23,606 nt of DNA from a virus (IMGVR_UViG_3300031276_000015:1-23606); one strand, 5' to 3'. Counted from the first letter of the stretch, positions 11,645 to 18,683 are shown. The notes: a model not told the origin generated them from the letters alone. Numbers and translations are program-made.

Positions 11645-14314
11645 TTATAAAGCATCCCAAATTGTATTTTCATTACAACTTAATTGTTTGTATAATCTTT
11701 CTTTTAGTTCTGGATGTATTCCATGTATAAATTCTTGATAGCAATGTGCATTAATATGTATTGGCCAATAATAATTTTTACCATCCGATTTTTTTTGAAT
11801 TGCTATTCCATTGTTTTCTAAAGTTTCTCTAAACTCTGCAACTTTTGGCATATAATTATTATTATATGTTTTGCAAAATTCTTTAAAAATATTATGTAGT
11901 ATTGTTGTTTCTATACATTCATTTATTTTATCAGTGTCTAATTCTCTGCAAAATTGGCTAACAAAATTTAATGATATATTATTTTCATTTTTATATAAAT
12001 ATCTTTCTACTTCACATTCTTTGGGAATATCTAACTTTTTATTTTTGAATACATTTTTCAATTCTTCCATAATATCAATAATAATATAATCCAATTCATT
12101 TAATAAATCTTTGATTAAAGTAGGGTTTTGGTCCTCTTTTTTTATTACATTATTATGAGATAATATTACAAATCTGTTATAAATGTCTTTGTCAGCATCC
12201 AATGTAAATGTTGGTAGTTTATTTGTAACATTCCATAGAAGACCTTTATATTTGTAAGAAAATTCACCCTCAAATTTAAATTCTATATTAAAATTATCTC
12301 CACCTGTTATTTGTTTAAATGTTGCCAGTTCAGTCAATTTCATGAATTTCATATCAGAAGAGCCGGCAAGCCTCTTGTTTAAAATATTAGAACCCCCAAA
12401 TCTTTCTTCTAATTTTGATAGTTCTATTGATGTAAAATTCCCTTTGCCCAATATTTCTTCTGTTAATTTTTTTAATTTTGATTTACCGGTGTCATGTTTT
12501 CCCACTGTAAATATAGCATTTTTAAATATACTACAATCAATATTTGATATTGCTAGACCCATTATTTGTTTGTATACTTTCATAATGTTTTTATTTCCAT
12601 CACAAAAAGTGTTTAAAAAATTATTCCAAATAATTCCTTTACATTCTGTATTAATATCATAATTGCAATTTAATTGAATTGTACTCAATATTTTAGGCGA
12701 ATGTTTTTCTAGTTTCCATGTTTCTATATTAAATAAACCATTTTTAAAATTTATATATTTTTCAGGATTTAATTCATCAAAACTATAATAATATAAATCA
12801 TTGATAAGTAAATTAAATACTTCTGTTATAACTCCCATAGATTGTAATTCTAAAGGTATATATCTTTTTAAATATCCCTTAAATTCTTTTGTTGTTATTG
12901 CCTTGTAATGACCTTCATCATAATAAAAATATTTTTCTCCTCCGTATATATCATCTTTTGCAAAAATAAAAGGTGATTTAATTTGTAAATATTCTGCTAG
13001 TATAGGGCACAATATTTTTGTTTTTGTTTTCCCTGTTTTTTCATTAATATCTAAATTAATCCAATTCATTTCTTTTATATCTTCTATTAAAGCGCCTTGT
13101 TTTTTTACTTGGGAAAAATATTTCATTAAAATGTAATTAATTTTTGTTTTTGCTTCTAGTTTTTTATTAAAAATAATCCCTAAATTAAATATTTCATTAA
13201 TTTTTTTTGCAGCATCAAGCGGATTTTTTATATATTCCATTTCCATTACAAAATCTATTACAGATCCACCTTTTTTACAACTAAAACAATTCCATAAATT
13301 AATAAAAAAATTAGCACGAAAAGACGGATTACTTTCATTATGTTCCGGTAATGGACAATGTATATTTTTATTAGAAATTTTTATATTATAATATTCAAAT
13401 ATTTGTTCTAAGTTTACACTATATTTTATAAAATCAAAAACATTATCAAAATTATCATCCTCCGACTGCAATATATTTACATTATGAGAACTTGTTAAAT
13501 ATTTGTCGTCGATTCCTTTATTATCAATTTTTTTCTTTTCACATTTATTTTTAAATGCTTTAACATTCTTTACATAGTTATTAGGCTTTTTCATTGAATT
13601 TATAAGAGCTTTTAAAGTAAAATTTGCTTTGTCGATACATTTAGGATTTTTATTATTATAAATATCACCAGTTAAAATTATAGGTCTATTACTAAATATT
13701 TCAACCTTACATTTGTCAGGTATTAGAATTAATTCTTTGTGCATTTCATTAACTTTAATACTTAATTGTGTATTGTCCATCAATGATTTTATATCATCAT
13801 TATTTTTGTACAATATATGAATCCCTCTACCACTGACAGACTTTTCAATGTAACAATTATCTTTTTTAAAATAACTAATTATTAATTCAGCCCAATTATA
13901 TAATTGCCAGTTTTCACCATAAGCGTTGTCAATATCAATACAAATATATTCATTGTTTAAATGAAAAGAATGATATAATTGTAAAGGATTATTGTTGACA
14001 ACTTCATCAAACGACTTAAAGTTTTCTTTATCATTTGATGATAAAGAAACTCCATTAATATTACATGGATTTTTCCCTTTTTGTATGGTATACTGCTTAA
14101 AAGGGTTATTTTCATTTGTGAATAGTTTTACGTTTTTATACTTGGATGTTTCAATCTCTTCCTTGCTTGCTAATCGTTTAAAAGGTTTCATTGAATAAAA
14201 CCAAGTTTTTTTGTTTCTTAATTCACTTGGAATTATCTTAATGCTTTCTAGAAAACGATTTGCAACCGTAAAATCATATTTAGACTTGCCATCATCATAC
14301 AATTTACCTAACAT
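11645..14314 (-). CDS. phage replicative primase-helicase (PrimPol, CHC2 zinc finger, SF3 helicase)
   Basis: An 889-residue protein with three modules. An archaeo-eukaryotic-type primase/polymerase region has the metal-binding CIDIDN (125-130) and SGRGIHI (161-167). A CHC2-type zinc finger has C320, H325, C343 and C346 (CPLPEH, then CFSC). A D5-type superfamily 3 helicase has Walker A GKHDTGKS (605-612), a Walker B region near KRLAGSSDMKF (647-657) and the Asn-containing motif NVTNKLP (695-701). It would prime and unwind DNA at the phage origin. The start at 14314 follows GGGGAGGA by about seven bases. A frame extension to 14371 overlaps the HTH gene and lacks a ribosome binding site. It is probably cotranscribed with the HTH gene, and the candidate origin lies immediately downstream. 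Confidence 0.94.
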   Translation of the reverse strand: MLGKLYDDGKSKYDFTVANRFLESIKIIPSELRNKKTWFYSMKPFKRLASKEEIETSKYKNVKLFTNENNPFKQYTIQKGKNPCNINGVSLSSNDKENFKSFDEVVNNNPLQLYHSFHLNNEYICIDIDNAYGENWQLYNWAELIISYFKKDNCYIEKSVSGRGIHILYKNNDDIKSLMDNTQLSIKVNEMHKELILIPDKCKVEIFSNRPIILTGDIYNNKNPKCIDKANFTLKALINSMKKPNNYVKNVKAFKNKCEKKKIDNKGIDDKYLTSSHNVNILQSEDDNFDNVFDFIKYSVNLEQIFEYYNIKISNKNIHCPLPEHNESNPSFRANFFINLWNCFSCKKGGSVIDFVMEMEYIKNPLDAAKKINEIFNLGIIFNKKLEAKTKINYILMKYFSQVKKQGALIEDIKEMNWINLDINEKTGKTKTKILCPILAEYLQIKSPFIFAKDDIYGGEKYFYYDEGHYKAITTKEFKGYLKRYIPLELQSMGVITEVFNLLINDLYYYSFDELNPEKYINFKNGLFNIETWKLEKHSPKILSTIQLNCNYDINTECKGIIWNNFLNTFCDGNKNIMKVYKQIMGLAISNIDCSIFKNAIFTVGKHDTGKSKLKKLTEEILGKGNFTSIELSKLEERFGGSNILNKRLAGSSDMKFMKLTELATFKQITGGDNFNIEFKFEGEFSYKYKGLLWNVTNKLPTFTLDADKDIYNRFVILSHNNVIKKEDQNPTLIKDLLNELDYIIIDIMEELKNVFKNKKLDIPKECEVERYLYKNENNISLNFVSQFCRELDTDKINECIETTILHNIFKEFCKTYNNNYMPKVAEFRETLENNGIAIQKKSDGKNYYWPIHINAHCYQEFIHGIHPELKERLYKQLSCNENTIWDAL

Positions 14315-14336
14315 GCTTTTTCCTCCCCATTTGTTT

Positions 14337-14531
14337 TTATTCTTCAACAAATTCCTTAAAGATTTCTTCAAATTTCATGCCAGATACATTAATTAAATAT
14401 ATTATTTCTGGCAGTCTTAAGCCCTCTTTATTCATCAATCTTTGCCCTAATCGGTCCTTGTTACACCCCAAATCCATTGCCATGTCCTTTATTTGTAACC
14501 CATTTTCATATAATAAATGCTTTAAAATCAT
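14337..14531 (-). CDS. Cro/XRE-type helix-turn-helix regulator
   Basis: A 64-residue single-domain DNA-binding protein. The first helix (MILKHLLYENG) leads to LQIKDMAMDLGCNKDRLGQRL, a helix-turn-helix in the XRE style with alanine and glycine at the expected turn positions. It closes with EIIYLINVSGMKFEEIF as the last helices. Such small proteins act as dimeric Cro-like repressors. The ATG at 14531 lies nine bases after GGAGG; an earlier ATG at 14540 abuts that site. It has its own extended -10 promoter with degenerate copies of the early operators, so autoregulation and control of the early promoters is a reasonable hypothesis. Confidence 0.78.
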   Translation of the reverse strand: MILKHLLYENGLQIKDMAMDLGCNKDRLGQRLMNKEGLRLPEIIYLINVSGMKFEEIFKEFVEE

Positions 14532-14560
14532 TTCTATCATCCTCCAATTTTTTTCTTTTC

Positions 14561-14602
14561 ATTATATCATACAAAAAAATAAGTTACAAGACTAAAAAGT
14601 CT
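14561..14602 (-). promoter_or_regulatory. promoter of the HTH and primase genes with variant operators
   Basis: Minus-strand TTGTAA (14584-14589), 17 bases, then TATAAT (14561-14566) preceded by TG: a strong extended -10 promoter. Two sites lie where the early promoters carry operators: a half dyad ATACAAAAAAATAA at 14569-14582 (plus-strand reading) and the dyad AGAC-N6-GTCT at 14589-14602. Their centres are 20 bp apart. The GTATGA just before TATAAT is also the last codon and stop of the micro-ORF at 14567-14662. Confidence 0.65.
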
Positions 14603-14662
14603 AATTATATACATCAATATAATTAGACAAATGATTATTATTACTATTTTATCACTATTCAT
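14567..14662 (-). CDS. 31-aa membrane micro-protein
   Basis: The frame encodes MNSDKIVIIIICLIILMYII, then RLFSLVTYFFV, an almost uninterrupted hydrophobic helix with a single Asp-Lys near the start and one Arg. The ATG overlaps the end of the AbrB-like gene by eight bases, so translation is probably coupled. The coding sequence also holds the 12-bp dyad at 14599-14628 and ends inside the HTH promoter, so some of its sequence is constrained by DNA signals. No family is recognised. Confidence 0.48.
   Translation of the reverse strand: MNSDKIVIIIICLIILMYIIRLFSLVTYFFV
14599..14628 (-). repeat. 12-bp perfect inverted repeat upstream of the HTH promoter
   Basis: GTCTAATTATAT (14599-14610) and ATATAATTAGAC (14617-14628) form a perfect dyad with a six-base centre. 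On the minus strand the stem is followed by TTTTT, so the RNA could act as a weak terminator closing the AbrB transcript before the HTH promoter. As DNA it sits just upstream of the -35 and could be an operator. Confidence 0.7.
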
Positions 14663-14819
14663 ATTTTTTTAAAATAATCCTCTCATTTTCAATATCCAGT
14701 TCGGCAATTACTTTATCAGTTGTTTTAATATCTAGTTGTTTACACATTCTATAAGGTAATACTAGCCTTGATGAATATTCTTTTTTTTGATATTTTTGAA
14801 CTTTTATTAATTTTCTCAT
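14655..14819 (-). CDS. AbrB/SpoVT-like DNA-binding protein
   Basis: A 54-residue protein whose layout matches a single AbrB-type swapped-hairpin domain: an initial strand with basic residues (MRKLIKVQKYQKKEYSSRLV), the LP-x-x-x-x-x-x-L-x-I motif in LPYRMCKQLDIKTTDKV, then IAELDIENERIILKK. These proteins dimerise and bind AT-rich promoter DNA as transition-state regulators or antitoxins. No toxin gene is evident next to it; the next frame is a membrane micro-ORF. The ATG follows AGGAGG by about nine bases. It has its own promoter overlapping the previous terminator. Confidence 0.72.
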   Translation of the reverse strand: MRKLIKVQKYQKKEYSSRLVLPYRMCKQLDIKTTDKVIAELDIENERIILKKYE

Positions 14820-14841
14820 AATATTTATGCCTCCTGATATA

Positions 14842-14869
14842 ATTATAAAAAAAAAGTCCCCTTTTTCAA
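14842..14869 (-). promoter_or_regulatory. promoter of the AbrB-like gene
   Basis: TTGAAA (14864-14869), 16 bases, TATAAT (14842-14847) on the minus strand. The predicted start lies at the very edge of the AGGAGG ribosome binding site, giving an extremely short leader. The -35 lies within the coding end and terminator of the RecU-like gene. Confidence 0.55.
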
Positions 14870-14873
14870 GGGA
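14847..14873 (-). terminator. intrinsic terminator after the RecU-like gene
   Basis: Minus-strand TCCCTT-GAAA-AAGGGGA (about 14857-14873) followed by nine T residues (14847-14855). The stem includes the stop codon of the RecU-like gene. The T-run doubles as the spacer of the next promoter, so termination and initiation share the same bases. Confidence 0.65.
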
Positions 14874-15276
14874 AAAACATTTTTGTTAAATTAAAACTTT
14901 TCATATCTTTTGGGTACCAAGTTTTTTTAATTAAAATACCCTCTTTGTAGATATTTAGGATAGGAAGCATGTAATATTTATTACTACTATAAAAGTATAC
15001 CAAGAAAAAACAATCAATACCATGCTTAGATAAATTATATAAATTATCGGCTTGCTTAATATCTTTTTTTGTTATTATCCATGCATTACTAATTGTTTCC
15101 TTTGCATCAAATGCACATTTATAATTATTACTTAATATGATATAATCAAAACATTCTCCACTTATATATTTTCCATTGTGTAATCGGTGCGGTTGGTTTT
15201 TCCATCCGAACCCTTTACCTGATCTATTTATAACTTCTATTAATTTATCTATCTGATATTCAAAGTTATTTTTCAA
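14866..15276 (-). CDS. short RecU-like Holliday junction resolvase
   Basis: A 136-residue nuclease of the RecU fold. The core aligns as D44-Y in GECFDYIILSNNYKC, then F-D57-A-K59-E-T in AFDAKET, matching the D...E-x-K-E-T metal site of RecU with Asp in place of Glu. A downstream Q75 (IKQADNL) matches the conserved glutamine helix, then CFFLVYFYSSNKYYMLP. Host RecU proteins are about 200 residues and carry a stalk; this one appears minimal. The start is TTG eight bases after GAGGT, overlapping the zinc-ribbon gene. It would resolve recombination intermediates made by the Rad52-like protein and helicase encoded upstream. Confidence 0.78.
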   Translation of the reverse strand: MKNNFEYQIDKLIEVINRSGKGFGWKNQPHRLHNGKYISGECFDYIILSNNYKCAFDAKETISNAWIITKKDIKQADNLYNLSKHGIDCFFLVYFYSSNKYYMLPILNIYKEGILIKKTWYPKDMKSFNLTKMFFP

Positions 15277-15610
15277 AGTTTAATACCTCTATTCCTAATA
15301 TTTTTCTATTAAATCTAAAAGGTAAACAACATTTCACACAATGAAAATTATAAGTTTTTTCAACTTTTCTTTCTTCTATATCCATATCATATCTATAATA
15401 ATTTGTTTTGCCTAATTTAATGTGATATTCTGTATTACATCTATTACATTTATATATTTCCTTTTCTGGTTGCTTGTTTTTTATTTCTAATTGACCATTA
15501 ACCAATAATTCTAAAAATAAATTTATATCAAAACCGGTTAATGAGTTAAATCTATTTTGTATGTTTTTATTTTGTAAATTTTCCATCATTATTAAATCTA
15601 AATTATCCAT
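15266..15610 (-). CDS. zinc-ribbon protein, 114 aa
   Basis: A protein with a helical N-terminal third (MDNLDLIMMENLQNKNIQNR and LELLVNGQLEI) and a C-terminal zinc ribbon with knuckles CNRC near 75-78 and CVKC near 107-110, separated by about 28 residues of beta-rich sequence. It resembles DNA-associated phage proteins and may bring nucleic acid binding to the recombination operon. The start at 15610 is eight bases inside the end of the preceding gene and is the first ATG after GGAGTTGGAAAAAG. It overlaps the RecU-like gene. Confidence 0.7.
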   Translation of the reverse strand: MDNLDLIMMENLQNKNIQNRFNSLTGFDINLFLELLVNGQLEIKNKQPEKEIYKCNRCNTEYHIKLGKTNYYRYDMDIEERKVEKTYNFHCVKCCLPFRFNRKILGIEVLNFEK

Positions 15611-15809
15611 AAACTTTTTCCAACTCCTCAACATTTATATTTTCTCTACCACCACTAAAATAATGATTTTTACCCATTATATCTCTAATGATTAAGTAGT
15701 CTTGGTTTATTTTGTAATCTGCTAGTTTGGCCATTATTTTATTATAATGGCTATCACCAAAACAATTGACAAATATATTTTTATCATCCATTCTTATGTT
15801 TTTTATCAT
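15603..15809 (-). CDS. 68-aa hypothetical protein
   Basis: A small alpha/beta protein starting MIKNIRMDDKNIFVNCFGDS, with a helix YNKIMAKLADYKI and a strand YLIIRDIMG, ending NVEELEKVYG. No membrane helix. The ATG lies eight bases after AAAGGAGG, a strong site. It overlaps the upstream membrane protein gene by 26 bases and the zinc-ribbon gene downstream. No family is recognised. Confidence 0.7.
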   Translation of the reverse strand: MIKNIRMDDKNIFVNCFGDSHYNKIMAKLADYKINQDYLIIRDIMGKNHYFSGGRENINVEELEKVYG

Positions 15810-15996
15810 CGTTTTTTCCTCCTTTCTTTTTTAATGATAGACAACTAAAAAGTAAAAAGAATCCTGATAAAATACAATTTAGTTGTAACCATTGTTTGTC
15901 TGCTAGATTAGATCCATTAAATGTTGCTAGGCCTAATCCAAATATTAAGCATAGAAAAAAACTTACAATTACCATTAATTGGCTATATTTATTCAT
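15784..15996 (-). CDS. two-helix membrane protein, 70 aa
   Basis: Two hydrophobic helices (LMVIVSFFLCLIFGLGLATF, about 7-26, and LNCILSGFFLLFSCL, about 39-53) flank a polar loop (NGSNLADKQWLQ). The C-terminus is strongly basic (KKKGGKNDDKKHKNG), so both ends likely face the cytoplasm. The ATG follows AGGGGG by about eight bases. The loop codons contain one of three CTAGCAGACA repeats found here. Function is unknown, and its position in a recombination operon is unexplained. Confidence 0.68.
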   Translation of the reverse strand: MNKYSQLMVIVSFFLCLIFGLGLATFNGSNLADKQWLQLNCILSGFFLLFSCLSLKKKGGKNDDKKHKNG

Positions 15997-16049
15997 TGCT
16001 AATTTCCCCCTTTCTTTTATGTCTGCTAGACTTCTTTATTGTCTGCTAG
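15897..16049 (-). repeat. three copies of CTAGCAGACA
   Basis: The minus-strand decamer CTAGCAGACA occurs at 16040-16049, 16020-16029 (20 bases apart) and 15897-15906. The first supplies the stop codon of the helicase gene, the second is intergenic, and the third encodes Leu-Ala-Asp in the membrane protein gene. CTAG is also frequent in the adjoining end of the helicase gene. It may be a protein-binding or recombination site. Confidence 0.6.
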
Positions 16050-17590
16050 GTGCAACTTTTATCACATAGCAAGTGATTTATTAAACTAGCAGCCTGTTCT
16101 TTGTTTAATTTTTTGCTAGAAATCAATTCAGTTAATTTTATATTTTTTTCGCTTGCTAACCTAGCAATAAAATTTATTTGATCTTGGCTTGCTAGATTTT
16201 TTCCCCATCTTTTTATTTTGCTAGTATTCCAAATATTGGAATCATCTTGATAATTATCAACTAGAAAATTGAATATTAAATCAAAAGCTTTTTGCATAGG
16301 TATTAAATTTCCATTATTCATTTTCGTACTGCCTAATTCATTTGGTTTTTTAATTGTAAGATCCAAACCTTTCAGTCTTAACCTCAGTGATCCATCAGGC
16401 ATTAGAAGATAATTTACGTTATGTGTATCATATCCATTTTTCTTTTTAAATATTTCAACATTTTTAATATTTTTAATCCAAGTTTTTGGGCTGTCTGCAT
16501 ATTCAAAAACTAATGCTTCGATATCAAATAAATCGCCTTCAATTTCATCCTGTTGTTTTTTATCTAATATTTCAGCATTGAGGCCAAATAATGTCGGCGC
16601 TGTGCATAAATCTAGACTTGAAGCACCAACACAGTCAATTAATAAAAGTTTTTCCTTGCCTTCATATAACCTCAATCCTCTTCCAACCATTTGAGTATAT
16701 AAACTTGCATTTTGTGTCGGTCTAGCAATTATAACCGTCTCTATTAGTGGAATGTCGGTCCCTTCTGTAAATACTAAACAATTGATTAAGCATTTAAATT
16801 TCCTGTCGGTAAAATCTTTTATTATTTGTTCCCGGTCTTCTTTTTTTGTTTTTCCATCTATGACCTTTGAACCTTCAATTCTCTTTTGTATTTCATAGCA
16901 ATGATTAACACTGGTACAAAATATAATAGTTTGCCCTCTAGCATGCTTATAAAAAGTGTCTGCTATTCCGTCATTTGCTTGATTTATATTAACTGCTAGG
17001 TCTAAAGATTTGGCCTGATAATCTCCGCCTGATTTTTTAACTTCTGACAAATCATAATCAATTGTTACTCTCTTACAATCTATACCGCACAGGAAATTAT
17101 TTAAAATCCCCCATTTTAAATCACGCTCGAAAATAATTTCGTCAAAAACATCTGACAATTTAATGTTATCTCCGCGATTTGGTGTCGCTGTGAACCCTAG
17201 TAAATAGTCTGGCTCGAAATATTCAATTATTTTTTTATATGAAGATGCCGCCGCGTGGTGGGCTTCATCTATTATTATATAATCAAAATCATCTTTTTTA
17301 AAGGTATCTAAGCGATTTACTAAAGTTTGAACACTTGCACTAATAACTTTTTCATTGGAATATTTATTTTGTCCCTGACATATCCCATAAGAGCAATTAA
17401 AGAATTTTTGCGGCTGTGTAACTAACTCTTGTCTATGAGAGACAATTAATAATCTTTTTTTAAATGGGACTTGTGAAAAAGTAACCGTTTTTCCAAGTCC
17501 AGTGGCCATCTGTATTAAATACTTACCAGGTTTTTTATTTTTTATTATATCAATACATTTTTCTTGATATGGTCTTAATTGTATATCCAT
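16046..17590 (-). CDS. DEAH-box superfamily 2 helicase
   Basis: A 514-residue helicase. The Q-motif-like start RPYQEKCI (7-14), Walker A ATGLGKT (29-35), SHRQEL (51-56), DEAH (108-111), FTATP (133-137) and the arginine-finger motif QMVGRGLR (300-307) are all present and intact. The last 60 residues (SQDQINFIARLA, then LNKEQAASLINHLL) form a small helical domain often seen at the end of phage SF2 helicases. It resembles UvsW/RadD-like enzymes that remodel forks and junctions. It lies downstream of the HIRAN gene, from which it is separated by two small ORFs, and upstream of the RecU-like gene. Confidence 0.93.
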   Translation of the reverse strand: MDIQLRPYQEKCIDIIKNKKPGKYLIQMATGLGKTVTFSQVPFKKRLLIVSHRQELVTQPQKFFNCSYGICQGQNKYSNEKVISASVQTLVNRLDTFKKDDFDYIIIDEAHHAAASSYKKIIEYFEPDYLLGFTATPNRGDNIKLSDVFDEIIFERDLKWGILNNFLCGIDCKRVTIDYDLSEVKKSGGDYQAKSLDLAVNINQANDGIADTFYKHARGQTIIFCTSVNHCYEIQKRIEGSKVIDGKTKKEDREQIIKDFTDRKFKCLINCLVFTEGTDIPLIETVIIARPTQNASLYTQMVGRGLRLYEGKEKLLLIDCVGASSLDLCTAPTLFGLNAEILDKKQQDEIEGDLFDIEALVFEYADSPKTWIKNIKNVEIFKKKNGYDTHNVNYLLMPDGSLRLRLKGLDLTIKKPNELGSTKMNNGNLIPMQKAFDLIFNFLVDNYQDDSNIWNTSKIKRWGKNLASQDQINFIARLASEKNIKLTELISSKKLNKEQAASLINHLLCDKSCT

Positions 17591-17596
17591 TTAATT

Positions 17597-17695
17597 TTAT
17601 CCTTTCATAATTATTAAAATCATACCTATTAATACAAATAATGCTGTTATAATTCCCCAAAAATAAATTTCTATAACTATTTTATTGTTATCCAT
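17597..17695 (-). CDS. 32-aa membrane micro-protein
   Basis: The frame encodes MDNNKIVIEIYFWGIITALF, then VLIGMILIIMKG, a single hydrophobic helix with a polar N-terminus and basic end. The ribosome binding site AGGAGG is eight bases before the ATG, the best evidence among the micro-ORFs that such frames are translated. The stop lies six bases before the helicase start, and the last codons AAAGGA supply the helicase ribosome binding site. No family is recognised. Confidence 0.68.
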   Translation of the reverse strand: MDNNKIVIEIYFWGIITALFVLIGMILIIMKG

Positions 17696-17706
17696 TGTTT
17701 TGCCTC

Positions 17707-17865
17707 CTATTTAAACTTTAATTGCTTACTCTTTAGTTTCTTTAAATTTATATTTTTTGCACAATACTTTAATAAAAATTTTAACTCGTGTCCTGTCTCT
17801 TTGCATGGATTATTATTATAATTCCAAAACAATCTAATTAATTCTTTTAATTCATATTCATTCAT
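17707..17865 (-). CDS. 52-aa basic hypothetical protein
   Basis: A 53-codon frame with a strong AAAGGAGG seven bases before the ATG. The first 30 residues form a helix with an aromatic face (MNEYELKELIRLFWNYNNNP). The end is strongly basic (LKKLKSKQLKFK). Two cysteines are present but not in a zinc pattern. A basic tail suggests nucleic acid binding. It lies between the HIRAN protein and the helicase genes. No family is recognised. Confidence 0.66.
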   Translation of the reverse strand: MNEYELKELIRLFWNYNNNPCKETGHELKFLLKYCAKNINLKKLKSKQLKFK

Positions 17866-17908
17866 TGTCTTTCCTCCTTTATCAATTCTTTATTTAAAAT
17901 TAATAATA

Positions 17909-18391
17909 CTAATCCCAAAAAAAATCATTAAACAAAGTGTCCCAAAAATCGTTTTCTTCTTCATTGTCCATAAAATCAAACCCGTCGTCTTCTTCTCTTG
18001 TATTATAAACATTGAATATTGAACTATCTAATTGTGGTTTATCATGTTGGCATGATGCAATATACCAATTGTCAATTTCTTCATTCATTCTCTTATAATA
18101 TTCTTCATCTTCTTTTTTTTCATATTCAACAATATAAATACATGAAGGTGCTTGTCCTATTATCCTATAAACCGATGTTGTATTAATTGTTCCATCATTT
18201 TGATTTTTTGCAACATAACCAAATTTAACTAGTTTGTCATCATCATCATAATAATAAGCACCAATTGCTTTTTTATCATATTTATTATTTTCTTCCTCAT
18301 TTAAAATTATTTTTTCACCTATAAATAGTTTTGGATTCATTTTAAACTTTTCATCAATATATTTCATACCTACAATTGCTATCTCTCTCAT
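17909..18391 (-). CDS. stand-alone HIRAN-domain protein with acidic tail
   Basis: A 160-residue protein. The first 80 residues match the HIRAN fold: an opening IVGMKYI strand, IGEKIILNEEENNKYDKKAI (24-43, equivalent to the N-x-YD-x-x-AI signature), then KFGYVAK (56-62). HIRAN domains bind 3' ends of single-stranded DNA and in HLTF/Rad5 are fused to an SF2 helicase that reverses stalled forks. Here it stands alone, upstream of the phage SF2 helicase in one operon. The C-terminus (EEDDGFDFMDNEEENDFWD and on) is very acidic and aromatic, like an SSB tail or a DNA mimic. The ATG overlaps the previous stop. Confidence 0.72.
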   Translation of the reverse strand: MREIAIVGMKYIDEKFKMNPKLFIGEKIILNEEENNKYDKKAIGAYYYDDDDKLVKFGYVAKNQNDGTINTTSVYRIIGQAPSCIYIVEYEKKEDEEYYKRMNEEIDNWYIASCQHDKPQLDSSIFNVYNTREEDDGFDFMDNEEENDFWDTLFNDFFWD

Positions 18392-18591
18392 TTTTCCAAC
18401 TCCTCCAATTCTCTAATAACATACTCTCTATTAATTAAATTGTTTTTATAGCTCTCAATCATTCCCGGCCTTATATCATCCCCATATAAAGCATGATATT
18501 GGGATAATATATAGTCAAACAATCTAATTGCAGCTTTTAACCGCCTTTTTTCATTTTTTACCCATAAACTTCTAACCGTTGACATTGACAT
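18388..18591 (-). CDS. 67-aa basic helical protein
   Basis: A basic helical protein: MSMSTVRSLWVKNEKRRLKA, then IRLFDYILSQYHALYGDDIR and a final helix NREYVIRELEELEK. It is probably a small nucleic-acid-associated protein. The ATG at 18591 lies ten bases after AAGGGA. A TTG start at 18600 is too close to that site. It overlaps the HIRAN gene in ATGA, and the codons for ELEELEK include GGAGGAG, the HIRAN gene ribosome binding site. No family is recognised. Confidence 0.68.
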   Translation of the reverse strand: MSMSTVRSLWVKNEKRRLKAAIRLFDYILSQYHALYGDDIRPGMIESYKNNLINREYVIRELEELEK

Positions 18592-18646
18592 AATATACAA
18601 ATCCCTTCATAATTAAAATATAATTTAACATTTCATTACTTGCCAT

Positions 18647-18683
18647 ATTAATGATTTGGGGGGTTAACCCCCCATTCATTAAT
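18647..18683 (-). repeat. very strong GC hairpin after the zinc-ribbon gene
   Basis: TGGGGGG-TTAA-CCCCCCA (18657-18674) is a perfect inverted repeat, extended outside a small bulge by ATTAATGA (18647-18654) and TCATTAAT (18676-18683). In total about 15 base pairs. It overlaps the stop codon of the zinc-ribbon gene. No T-run follows, so it is not a standard terminator. In such AT-rich DNA a G6/C6 stem is exceptional. Confidence 0.9.

Noticed and set aside
14655-14819. AbrB-like protein as an antitoxin of a toxin-antitoxin pair
   Set aside because: The neighbour on the same transcript is a 31-codon membrane micro-ORF. No PemK/MazF, PIN or other toxin domain is present.
18572-18646. Minus-strand 24-codon frame after the GC hairpin
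   Set aside because: No ribosome binding site, and it runs in another frame over the start of the better-supported gene at 18388-18591.
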